Of a DNA stretch of 47,988 nt, positions 40,446-47,988 are shown one piece after another. Under the pieces are notes generated by a model that was given only the letters and a program-made list of their open reading frames with translations, had not been told where the DNA came from and did not search any database. This DNA is from UBA7328 sp002471345 (GTDB lineage Bacteria > Bacteroidota > Bacteroidia > Chitinophagales > Saprospiraceae). Position 1 is the first letter of the stretch. Every line of letters begins with the position of its first letter. Location: the NCBI GenBank assembly GCA_964011275.1, contig CAXGOB010000036.1, positions 1 to 47,988 of the forward strand, written 5' to 3'. The translations under genes and the position numbers were made by a program.

Positions 40446-41684
40446 TTAGATTTTTAAAATTCCAGTTTTTACAGCGGTTATACTATCTGCAGCTGTCCAA
40501 GCAATAAACAACTCATTACCTTTTAATTCCATTCTTGGAAAACCACTTTGCCTAGAATTATCTGTACTTACTAAAGTCTTCTTTTCTAGCAAACCATCTT
40601 TCATATGTACCTTTCCCAAAACAATTTCTGCACCGTCTTCTGTCTGCTCTAACCAAGATACTAACACCACATCATTATTAGAATAAAGCATATCTACTCT
40701 TCCCAAAGGATCGCCTCCATCTATGGTGAACGGCGAATCGAAATTATTACCATTATCTGAAGAGAAGGCCACCTTGACTTCTGGTTTGTTTTCCGCCATT
40801 GAGAACCATGCAACTGCCACCATCCTTCCATTAGTCACTATGGAAGGACCATTTACAGGACAGCCCTGAATGTGCCAGTTATCATGATATACTGCATGAG
40901 GAGTAGTCCATTTTCCATCTTCTCTTCTGGAAACATAAATATCTCTGATCTCATTTTCTGATCTGTCTCTATAGACAACAATAGGACCTCTATCAGTCAT
41001 TGCAGCACTTGTCTGGCAGCACTCACATACCCTATCATCTATTTCATCTTCATGATAAAGATTTCCATCGATATCAAATTCTGCCGCTCTTAATGTCATC
41101 GAGCCACCATGGCCATGATTTGAATTGACGAGTGTATCATTCTTTGTATTTCTACCATCAAGCCATGTGGCAAATGTCCTTCCTTCATCAAGTGGCAAAA
41201 AACTCACAAAACCATGTTCAGCTGCTATACCATCAGTATGCAACACAAAGGACTCTGACCAAGAATTACCTCCATCTTTAGATTGAGAAACTCTAACGTC
41301 ATAATCGTATGTTCCTTCCGCACTCTTTTCTAACCAATGCGCAGCCAGATGATTTGGATTGTTTTTGTAAGTAACTAATGATGGAAAATCTGCCCAATTT
41401 ACAAACCAATTATTGCCTTTAGCAATCTCTTTAGGTATGGACCATTGGTCATCTTTCCATCTAGAAAAAACCAATGACACCATATCTTCATCATATTCAA
41501 TCCAGGACAAGAGAGGTGTTCCGTCTGAAGAGATATGAAGATTGGGCTCTCCGCCTTCCTTGCTTGGTGTTGATATATGTGCTAATTCTTGATCTCTGGA
41601 TTGACATGATATCAATACTAGCAAAACACAAATGGAGTATGGAATAATTTTCAATATTGAATTATTAGAATTTTTCATTTTCAC
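40446..41684 (-). CDS. Sialidase-like (BNR repeat) propeller lipoprotein
   Basis: This 412-residue protein has a lipobox Cys at about residue 27 (LLVLISCQS). The body is a six-bladed propeller of exo-alpha-sialidase type with Asp-box/BNR-like motifs (SQSKDGGNSWSESF, SSDNGNNFDSPF) and the recurrent LSWIEYDED, ATWLDGRN, VSWLEQTEDG, IAWTAAD strands. A CECCQTSAA segment resembles the CxCC of the sialidase-like lipoproteins near haem or copper systems. Catalytic sialidase residues (Arg triad, Tyr/Glu) are not convincing, so binding or a non-sialidase role is more likely. It is probably periplasmic. Confidence 0.72.
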   Translation of the reverse strand: MKMKNSNNSILKIIPYSICVLLVLISCQSRDQELAHISTPSKEGGEPNLHISSDGTPLLSWIEYDEDMVSLVFSRWKDDQWSIPKEIAKGNNWFVNWADFPSLVTYKNNPNHLAAHWLEKSAEGTYDYDVRVSQSKDGGNSWSESFVLHTDGIAAEHGFVSFLPLDEGRTFATWLDGRNTKNDTLVNSNHGHGGSMTLRAAEFDIDGNLYHEDEIDDRVCECCQTSAAMTDRGPIVVYRDRSENEIRDIYVSRREDGKWTTPHAVYHDNWHIQGCPVNGPSIVTNGRMVAVAWFSMAENKPEVKVAFSSDNGNNFDSPFTIDGGDPLGRVDMLYSNNDVVLVSWLEQTEDGAEIVLGKVHMKDGLLEKKTLVSTDNSRQSGFPRMELKGNELFIAWTAADSITAVKTGILKI

Positions 41685-41756
41685 TGTTCAAAGATATTGA
41701 ATCTACAGTCTCCTATTTGGTAGTATTTGCTGAAATAGAATCAAAATAAATAATCC

Positions 41757-42137
41757 TCAAGCCAGCTTTTCCTTTTTCCAAAAATAAAAGGCTCCTATTC
41801 CAAACAAAATAGTTACCACAAGCTCTAGCCAGTTAATAACCTTCGGTCCAAATTCATTAATAAAAATCAAATTGAGAATGGTATTGAACATATCGACCAC
41901 TGCTAAAAATAGAAAAATCGACTTTCGTGCTAAGGATGGTCCAGCATTCAGTGCTGACCAGGCCATGACAGCTATGGAGACTAATGATCCCTCATATAAT
42001 CTCATCATTAATAAAGTATATCCATCTATCTGGTCACTCCCATGTAAATGCGCTATAAAGGAAGGGTGAATCAAGAAAGCAAAGCCAAAAAGACTACATG
42101 AAATGACCGTGAGAATGAAATATGTTTTTGGGCTCAT
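41757..42137 (-). CDS. Small integral membrane protein (four helices)
   Basis: A protein of 126 residues if started at the ATG at 42135-42137 (MSPKTYFILTVISCSLFGF). A longer frame opens at 42239 but its first 34 residues are basic and unlike a real N-terminus. Four helices are visible: YFILTVISCSLFGFAFLI, EGSLVSIAVMAWSALNA, FLFLAVVDMFNTILNLIFI and WLELVVTILFGIGAFYFW. I do not recognise a named family with confidence; it resembles small Bacteroidota membrane proteins of the DoxX-like/DUF4345-like kind. Confidence 0.6.
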   Translation of the reverse strand: MSPKTYFILTVISCSLFGFAFLIHPSFIAHLHGSDQIDGYTLLMMRLYEGSLVSIAVMAWSALNAGPSLARKSIFLFLAVVDMFNTILNLIFINEFGPKVINWLELVVTILFGIGAFYFWKKEKLA

Positions 42138-42384
42138 ATTCAGTTTTTTGAGATAATTGTAAAATAACCTAAAAGGTTGATGTAGTTTACATTGATGAAG
42201 GTGAAATTTTACTAGGTTTCTTTTTATTTGTGACAGCAAAATTTAGTCAGGGTTTATCACTTCCTTTATTGTAAACATTAAAAAATGTGGACAGGCTCTC
42301 TGAGGGGACCATACAGATGCAAAATGACAACATACCAGTAAGTTATTCTAATAAAGAAATGATTTGGAGTCCTTTCAAATCGAT

Positions 42385-42798
42385 CTAGTCCACTTTCAAT
42401 TTTTCATATCGCCGATAAAGGTCCCATTTTCTTGTCTCTGTAAGTACAGGTAGATGCTTGTCCAGCACTCTTCTAAAACTCGAATCTGCATGGATTACAT
42501 CATAAGACTCCTGATCAGCCCATTCTCCTTCTATGAAAAGACGATAAGAGTCGATAGTATCAGATTGAACGGACCACAAAGAATAACCAACTGATCGATG
42601 ATCAACACGCTCAATGACAGAATTGATATCTTCTAATACTGCAATAATGGAATCTTGAGAAAAACCCTCGATGTTATGATAAAGTAATATGCTTTTTACA
42701 GGTTGGGAGGTTGGGCTAATTTCCATATCATGTTGATTTTCAGATACTTGACAAGCAAAAATGAAAAAGAAAATATAAGGAAATAAAAATCTAAGCAT
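42385..42798 (-). CDS. Small lipoprotein, possibly dimeric alpha-beta-barrel (ABM-like)
   Basis: This 137-residue protein has a lipobox Cys near residue 16 (FFFIFACQV). The mature part KSILLYHNIEGFSQDSIIAVLEDINSVIERV, YRLFIEGEWADQESYDVIHADSSFRRVLDKHLPVL has the strand-helix-strand pattern and the ESYD.iHAdS.F character of antibiotic-biosynthesis-monooxygenase-like dimeric barrels. This is a resemblance, not a firm family call. It follows the end of the regulator gene's C-terminal coding remnant by 9 bases and so was probably its operon partner. Confidence 0.55.
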   Translation of the reverse strand: MLRFLFPYIFFFIFACQVSENQHDMEISPTSQPVKSILLYHNIEGFSQDSIIAVLEDINSVIERVDHRSVGYSLWSVQSDTIDSYRLFIEGEWADQESYDVIHADSSFRRVLDKHLPVLTETRKWDLYRRYEKLKVD

Positions 42799-42807
42799 AT
42801 TTTTTAA

Positions 42808-42957
42808 TCAAAGGATCTGATAACTTTTTTCAAAATTGTATAGATCAATCAGTTTTTGAAATTCTGGTGTTTCTCTGACAGGATCATATCTAGCGTCCAC
42901 ATAGAGGTCATCAGGCAATAAATTCTGTTCTGATCCAAGAGTAAGATATTTCAGACA
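42808..42957 (-). pseudogene. C-terminal remnant of the AraC/TolB/TPR regulator gene beyond an in-frame TAA
   Basis: Directly after the TAA at 42958-42960 the same frame continues for 49 codons (CLKYLTLGSEQNLLPDDLYVD, then ARYDPVRETPEFQKLI) to TGA at 42808-42810. The pattern VDxRYDPxRxxPxFQKLI is the normal closing motif of TolB/TPR regulators, so this piece belongs to the gene and has been cut off by a nonsense change. Confidence 0.75.
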
Positions 42958-44709
42958 TTACGCTGTATCATCTAGTCCACAGTACAAGGTGGATAGTATA
43001 ATATAGTCTCTTGAAGACTCTACCGTAAAATCATTCAAAAATTCATTGACTATATCTGTATGACCCAATTTAGCATGGCAGTACATTTTGGCACGGACTA
43101 GTGATATGACCTTGGGATTTAATTTCAGTGCATTGCTATAATGCTCCAGAGCTTGTGCATAATTCTTCTGAGCTTCAAAATGAATCCCTTTGGCCCAAAC
43201 GAATAAAAAAGAATTTTGAAACAAAGCTTCACCTTTATCTAAATAATAATTGCTTTGTTCGAAATCTTTTAAGTATCCGCAATTGCTCACATGACCAGCT
43301 GTGATCACAGGAAGTAATGGGTCAAGTTCGGCAGCTTTAGCACTGTAATATACAGCTCGATCCAACTCTCCTATTTCTCGTAGTAGAAGGCTGTACCAAT
43401 AATTGCCAAGCGCACTATTTGGATTAAATACAATTACTTTTTTAAATGCATCAATTGATTCCTGCCACTTATGCTGATCGTTATATATACTGCCTAATAC
43501 TAGCCATGCCATGTCATTTTGATCATCTATTTTAAGGGCTTGTTTTGCCGAAGAGATACTTTGTTCATGAGTTCTTTGACGATCTTCATAGTGCAAATTG
43601 CCTAACAAACTATATGCAAGTGCTTTAAATGCAAAAGCATCTGCAAACAGGGAGTCATAAATTAATGCCTCTTCCATAAGTCGAAGACCCTCATAAAGAC
43701 CCGATTCTCTGCGTGAGTGTATAAGTTCTCTGCCTGTCACGAAAGAATTATATGCTTTTAAATTACTCGTAGGTCCTTTATCAAATTGAGCAGATAAATC
43801 TTTGGTTAAGTTCTGGCTTAGAGCCAAAGCTATTTTTTTTGAAACCTCTGATTGAATTTCAAAAATATCTTCTAAGTCTCTGTCGTAATCTTGTGCCCAA
43901 ACATGAGTATCGTCAGTGCTTCGTATAAGTTGGACAGTAATCTTTACTTGATTGTCCACTGATCTTACACTTCCTTCTAGAATGTAATTCACACCCAATT
44001 CTGATCCTATTTCTTTTAGCGACTTATCGGTATCTCTATATAGTATGGAAGATGTACGAGAGATCACTTTTAAATCGGGCAATTTTGTCAGATTAGTAAG
44101 GATGTCTTCCATTACGCCATCACTAAAAAAAGTAGATTCACCAGGATTCAAATTTGTAAATGGCAACACCGCAATGGAATTTTCGCCCAGAACAGGTATT
44201 CTATTAACAAGAAAATCATTAGAGTGCGAATTATCAATTACAGAATTCTCATTAATAAAATAAAGAATAAAAAAAACTAAGATCGATAAGCCCACAACTA
44301 TTGGAATCACAGAGCTTAATCTTTCCAATGATCCGTTGGCATTTTCTGTTGGATCGAGTTTGGAAGGCTTGCTTTCTATTCTTGTATTTCGATGTTCTTT
44401 GCGATAAATAGATGGGGACAGTCCGAATTCTTGCTGAAAGTATTTACTGAAATTTTGAGCATTATTGATTCCTGTGGCATAAGATATTTCCGAGAAGGTC
44501 AGATCTGTATTTTCAATTAAAGTCTTGGCATTTTGAATTTTGCGCTTTCTTATGTAAAGGGAAGTCGAAATTCCTGAATCCGCCTTTATTTTACGATGAA
44601 GGTTCGATCGACTCACACCAAGAGCGCTACAAATAAAATCGATGGAAAATGAACTATTTTCCATGTTTTCATCTATAAGATTGTTCAATTTTTTGAAAAA
44701 TTCACTCAC
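42958..44709 (-). CDS. Membrane-spanning AraC-HTH / TolB-like / TPR one-component regulator (C-terminally truncated)
   Basis: This 583-residue protein has an AraC-type double HTH at ~8-104 (FICSALGVSRSNLHRKIK, then FSEISYATGINNAQNFSKYF and FGLSPSIYR). One transmembrane helix follows at ~133-153 (SVIPIVVGLSILVFFILYF). Residues ~175-300 are a TolB N-terminal-like domain of the adenylate-cyclase-regulator type (IAVLPFTNLNPGESTFFSDG, LGVNYILEGSVRS, WAQDYDRDLEDIFEIQSEV). TPR repeats fill the rest. The DNA-binding end would be cytoplasmic and the TolB/TPR sensor periplasmic, a ToxR-like arrangement. The stop at 42958-42960 removes the last 49 residues; most of the protein remains and may work. A lipoprotein gene follows in the same direction. 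Confidence 0.85.
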   Translation of the reverse strand: MSEFFKKLNNLIDENMENSSFSIDFICSALGVSRSNLHRKIKADSGISTSLYIRKRKIQNAKTLIENTDLTFSEISYATGINNAQNFSKYFQQEFGLSPSIYRKEHRNTRIESKPSKLDPTENANGSLERLSSVIPIVVGLSILVFFILYFINENSVIDNSHSNDFLVNRIPVLGENSIAVLPFTNLNPGESTFFSDGVMEDILTNLTKLPDLKVISRTSSILYRDTDKSLKEIGSELGVNYILEGSVRSVDNQVKITVQLIRSTDDTHVWAQDYDRDLEDIFEIQSEVSKKIALALSQNLTKDLSAQFDKGPTSNLKAYNSFVTGRELIHSRRESGLYEGLRLMEEALIYDSLFADAFAFKALAYSLLGNLHYEDRQRTHEQSISSAKQALKIDDQNDMAWLVLGSIYNDQHKWQESIDAFKKVIVFNPNSALGNYWYSLLLREIGELDRAVYYSAKAAELDPLLPVITAGHVSNCGYLKDFEQSNYYLDKGEALFQNSFLFVWAKGIHFEAQKNYAQALEHYSNALKLNPKVISLVRAKMYCHAKLGHTDIVNEFLNDFTVESSRDYIILSTLYCGLDDTA

Positions 44710-45428
44710 CTATTCAGTTTGTCGATTTTTTTTTAACGATAGCAAGGTTGAGCAATTGAAACAATACACTAAGTATAATGGAACAATATACTAAAGATAT
44801 GACATTAAACTAAACTTTTGGAAGAATGCACCAATGCTATTCCAGCGTTTCAGAATAACTTTGATTTAATAATTGCACCCTAATGTGGAACTGCATAATT
44901 TCTAAAAAACCATAAGGTACGGAACTTTCGTTTTTGATGCTATAATTGTAGAGAATATTAACCTCACATCTAGTATTAAAGTGTTGATTTGCATATTTTT
45001 ACATATTAAATATATTACTATGTTTAAGGATTGAAAAGAGAGTTCTGTACCCATTTTTTTGTTTTAATGAAAGGTAATTCAAACATTTGAAATCACAAGT
45101 GAATACTAGATTACCTTTTATAAAGCGATACGTTCCAGTGACATGGCTCCTCAGGAAAATGCTTTAATAACCATTTAGCTTGTGAATACCTTATACCGTC
45201 CAAATCAATTATTGTAGAAACGACTAACTACTTAGAGTGTTTTTCAAATGCATCTCATCTTAGGCATTGATAACTAATGGCGAATAAGGTGTCTACTCAA
45301 TCATCACTAGATCTAGTGGACAATTGGTTTAGAAAACTGTTGCGGTACAATAAGAATTTTGTGGTTAAATCAATGTTTCTGACATTTACATTCATAACTT
45401 GAATGGAAATGATTAGAAATCAATTTAA
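44710..45428. other. 719-base gap without a recognisable gene
   Basis: This is the largest gene-free stretch. It separates the divergently transcribed regulator and alcohol dehydrogenase genes. It is AT-rich. It contains a 14-bp perfect palindrome CACTAGATCTAGTG (45305-45318), inside a 41-codon plus-strand open frame (45277-45402, starting MANKVSTQSSLDLVDNWF) that I cannot assign. No transposase, RNA gene or clear promoter was recognised. Confidence 0.5.
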
Positions 45429-46469
45429 ATGAGGGCCGCAATCTATAAAAATTTCAAAGGACCAATTTCCATTGAAAATGTACCTGACCCTACGCCAAAC
45501 CCACAAGGCGTAGTTGTGAAAGTTAACGCATCTGGCATTTGCCGAAGCGACTGGCATGGCTGGATGGGTCACGACTCAGATATACATTTACCTCATATAC
45601 CTGGTCATGAATTAGCAGGAGAAATAATAGAAACCGGAATAGAAGTGCAGCATTTCAAAGTTGGAGATAGAATCACTGTTCCTTTCGTTTGTGGATGTGG
45701 TACATGTGTTCCTTGTATAGAAGGGAATCAACAAGTATGTGATCATCAAAGTCAACCTGGGTTTACACATTGGGGGTCTTTTGCCCAATACGTAGCACTT
45801 GATTATGCAGATCAGAATTTGGTGCTATTACCTGAAGAAATTGACAACATTACCGCAGCTAGCTTAGGATGTAGGTTTGTGACCTCATTTCGCGCAGTCG
45901 TTGCACAAGGGAAAATACGCCCAGGTCAGTTTGTTGCTATTCATGGTTGTGGTGGTGTGGGCCTCTCAGCGATAATGATAGCTAAATCCTATGGAGCAAT
46001 CCCAATAGCTATTGATATTAACGATTCTATATTGAAAAAAGCCAAAAAATTAGGAGCTGAATACACCCTCAATGCATACCAGTCTCAAAATGTTCCTGAA
46101 GACATAAAAGAAATCACAAAAGGAGGATGCCATATTTCAATTGATGCATTAGGCAGCACCCAAACTTGCCTAAATTCAATCCAATCACTCAGGAAGAGAG
46201 GAAAACATATTCAAGTCGGGCTCATGGTTAATCATCATTCGACTGTACCAATTCCAATGGATAAAATAATAGCTGATGAACTTGAACTAATTGGAAGCCA
46301 TGGCATGCAAGCTCATAAATATCCTGATATGTTGGATATGATAATCAATGGAAGTCTGAAACCCGAACTCCTATTAGATAGAACAGTCACATTAGAAGAG
46401 TCAACAAATATTCTGATTAATATGGATAAGTTTGAGAACAATGGAATGGTTGTAATTGATCAATTTTAA
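45429..46469 (+). CDS. Zinc-dependent alcohol dehydrogenase (MDR family)
   Basis: This 346-residue cytoplasmic enzyme should oxidise an alcohol or reduce an aldehyde with NAD(P). The catalytic zinc ligands are Cys38 (GICRSDWHGW) and His60-Glu61 (GHE), with the Cys in SLGCRF as the usual third region. The structural zinc site C-x2-C-x2-C-x7-C is at Cys90, 93, 96 and 104 (CGTCVPCIEGNQQVC). The Rossmann motif HGCGGVGLSA follows near 170. The frame and length are normal. It runs convergent to the CHAT gene with 7 bases between them. Confidence 0.92.
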   Translation: MRAAIYKNFKGPISIENVPDPTPNPQGVVVKVNASGICRSDWHGWMGHDSDIHLPHIPGHELAGEIIETGIEVQHFKVGDRITVPFVCGCGTCVPCIEGNQQVCDHQSQPGFTHWGSFAQYVALDYADQNLVLLPEEIDNITAASLGCRFVTSFRAVVAQGKIRPGQFVAIHGCGGVGLSAIMIAKSYGAIPIAIDINDSILKKAKKLGAEYTLNAYQSQNVPEDIKEITKGGCHISIDALGSTQTCLNSIQSLRKRGKHIQVGLMVNHHSTVPIPMDKIIADELELIGSHGMQAHKYPDMLDMIINGSLKPELLLDRTVTLEESTNILINMDKFENNGMVVIDQF

Positions 46470-46472
46470 TAT

Positions 46473-46487
46473 AGGCCTAAGCGGCCT
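46473..46487. terminator. Short hairpin between convergent genes
   Basis: AGGCC (46473-46477) and GGCCT (46483-46487) form a 5-bp GC-rich stem around TAAGC, just past the dehydrogenase stop and overlapping the CHAT stop codon. It could serve both converging transcripts, but the T-run is poor. Confidence 0.35.
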
Positions 46488-47871
46488 TCTTAAATCCCCA
46501 GTATCCAATACCCAAGAGCAATGCAAGTCCAATAGAAATGGCAATTGTTTTGTTCTTATTGGAACTTTTTATAGCTACATCATCTCCCATAAGGACAAAT
46601 GCACTCCAGAAATAAGGAAAGCTCTTTCTATTCAAGGATAGATAATCCAACTTTGCTTCTCTTAAGACCGCATCCTTTTCTTTACCTTCTTTTAAAAGTT
46701 CATAGAACCGCTGCATAATTATACTTGTAGACTCATCATCTGCTTGCCATAAACTCATCACAATGTTTGGCACACCAGCTTGTCTAAATCCCCTCGCCAA
46801 TGACATTACTCCTTCTCCTTTTTCAATTCTTCCACTCCCCGTATTACATGCACTCAGCACCACCATCTCAGCGGGGAGATTCATATTATAAAGCTCATAA
46901 TTATGCAAAACATTGTCTTCGTCCTCATCGTCGATATCAGAAAATATCAGTTCTGATTTTAATGGTTTTTCTTCGTCCGTAAAAGCGTGCATTGCTAAAT
47001 GTAGAAATCGATAATTTGGAGCTAAATTTTTGAAATTTTTCTCTGTGGCCATTTCTTTATTTAGTAATAGTCCACCAATTAATTTTACCACTTTCGCAGC
47101 CTCTGAGTTAATGTGTTCTAATTTTGTAAATCCAGATCTGGATGCTAGTATTTCATTTGAACTTTCTAAATAATCTGGAGCAAAAGCTAGAATTTCATCT
47201 ACTTCAAAATCATATTTTCTATTCTCTCTCATGAATAAGTTTGCCGAAAAAGAATAACTCACTTCTCGATCTTTAATGAGATAATCTAATTCAGAATAAT
47301 CGACTTTGTCTGAAGTCAGAGGCGTTTCTTTTATAAGTAATTCAAATGGTAGAAAACTCAGCACACCATCAGGTACTATATTTATAGAATTGTAAGGGCC
47401 ATTCAAAACGGGAGCTAAAATTCCATCATAAACATTCTTACTTAATCGAACAAAATTGGAATACAATCTAGCGCTATTCCCTTGATTGACAGCATTTTGA
47501 ACATTCTTTGTCATATCAATCAATGACCTTATATCCATTTTAACGTCAGTGGGCAACGAATGAAGTTCAATCTCAGATTTACTAATTTTTAGTGCATAAA
47601 TGTGTTCTTCAGCTACTAAATATTCTACAAACAGTTCGTCATCAGACAAAGCATTTTAAACAGCCGAAGGCGTAATAATTTCAGTGTTTTCTTTAAGCTG
47701 AAACACCTGAGGATAATTCGATTGAATATGTTTATCTAGTTCTTCAATTTTTTCTTTCTGAGCAAATATTTCAGCATTAATTGTCGCAAGACTCTCTTCT
47801 TTTAAAATATGATGATCCAATTCTAATTCTAGTTCTGTAATACTACCACTAATAGCTTGCCTTCTGTACTA
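46477..47871 (-). pseudogene. CHAT-domain caspase-like protease, interrupted and 5'-truncated
   Basis: The frame 46477-47649 encodes the CHAT peptidase. The catalytic His is in FLHLAMHAFTDEE (codon 46987-46989) and the Cys in VVLSACNTGSG (codon 46846-46848), followed by GEGVMSLARGFRQAGVPNIVMSLW. It ends in a transmembrane helix (AISIGLALLLGIGYWGF) and a basic tail. Upstream of the TTG at 47649 the same frame hits TAA at 47656-47658, in AV-stop-NALSDDELF where CHAT proteins often have Gln, then continues as a helical linker (QLKENTEIITPSAV, IEELDKHIQSNYPQVF) up to TAG at 47869-47871. The usual N-terminal TPRs are missing, replaced by unrelated plus-strand coding sequence. The product is probably not made intact. 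Confidence 0.75.
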
Positions 47872-47988
47872 CTCCTGATGATGACATAGTGGTTTGTAAG
47901 GATGGAGTACAAGTAAACGTGAAATGTATAGAACTAATAAACCCACTAGTGGTTTGTGGTACTTGTCCACCTGTTAATAATTGCAAAA
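47856..47988 (+). CDS. Partial Cys-rich open frame at the window edge
   Basis: From an in-frame TAG at 47853-47855 a plus-strand frame runs open to the last base: AFCTTPDDDIVVCKDGV, then VKCIELINPLVVCGTCPPVNN. Five to six Cys residues and the repeated VVC phrase look like real coding sequence from an extracellular domain, unlike the neighbouring CHAT sequence. No start codon is visible at the left, so either the gene was joined here by rearrangement or assembly, or this is a chance frame. Confidence 0.35.

Noticed and set aside
40446..41684. True sialidase
   Set aside because: The propeller and Asp-box-like motifs are present but the catalytic Arg triad and nucleophile pair are not convincing.
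10942..47658. TAG/TAA reassigned to glutamine
   Set aside because: Several read-through sites would fit Gln, but intact genes (acyl-CoA ligase, dehalogenase, tartrate dehydrogenase) end in TAG exactly where homologues end, and others in TAA. Frameshifts in the same gene set also need another explanation.

Overview
The window looks like an AT-rich chromosome segment of a Bacteroidota bacterium, probably a Saprospiria/Chitinophagales-type heterotroph; the exact lineage cannot be fixed from sequence alone. The signs are two secreted proteases with type IX secretion (T9SS) C-terminal sorting domains, a DUF6090 protein, a DUF5117-type metalloprotease, a long signal peptidase I with an N-terminal DUF5684-like membrane region, a coathanger-type C-terminus, and a TANNTTTG-type promoter in front of lepB. 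No rRNA, tRNA, CRISPR array or insertion sequence was recognised.

Layout. 1-456: short GC-richer edge segment, then AT-rich DNA. 0.5-8 kb: M4 (thermolysin-like) protease broken by one frameshift, a DUF5117-family zinc protease, a long-chain acyl-CoA synthetase. 8-13.4 kb: a wrecked beta-helix surface protein gene, a haem-motif lipoprotein, glutamate racemase. 13.7-17.8 kb: a secreted LamG-like protein, a fluoroacetate-dehalogenase-type hydrolase, a tartrate/D-malate dehydrogenase, a DUF6090 protein. 17.9-24.7 kb (minus): DoxX-like protein, thioredoxin reductase, then a Gfo/Idh/MocA protein and a 1294-residue DUF6807/PVC-dehydrogenase/cytochrome c lipoprotein in one operon. 25-29.7 kb: a REPIN-like palindromic repeat, a broken VWA protein, a second inverted repeat, and a repetitive fibre-like protein with an S74 self-cleaving chaperone tail and a fresh 591-bp internal tandem duplication. 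29.7-38.7 kb (plus): small secreted protein, lepB, a propeller protein, a T9SS subtilase, an S9 peptidase, a VanZ-like protein. 38.8-48 kb: a membrane-anchored coiled-coil protein, methyltransferase, sialidase-like propeller lipoprotein, small membrane protein, a lipoprotein, an AraC-HTH/TolB/TPR membrane regulator, a zinc alcohol dehydrogenase, and a disrupted CHAT-protease gene that ends at an abrupt junction.

The most striking overall pattern is gene breakage. Translating through the stops and gaps shows at least five in-frame nonsense codons and three frameshifts in five genes (M4 protease, beta-helix protein, VWA protein, AraC/TolB/TPR regulator, CHAT protein), while about 25 neighbouring genes are intact. 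In every case homologous coding sense continues past the lesion. All five are accessory secreted, surface or signalling proteins. This points to recent inactivation of an accessory layer, or else to sequence error; TAA and TAG are also ordinary stops in intact genes here, so recoding is unlikely.

Functionally the region is mainly a protein-export and extracellular-degradation neighbourhood (five proteases, signal peptidase, lipoproteins), with small metabolic islands: C2-C4 hydroxyacid/haloacid use, sugar oxidation, fatty-acid activation and cell-wall precursor synthesis.
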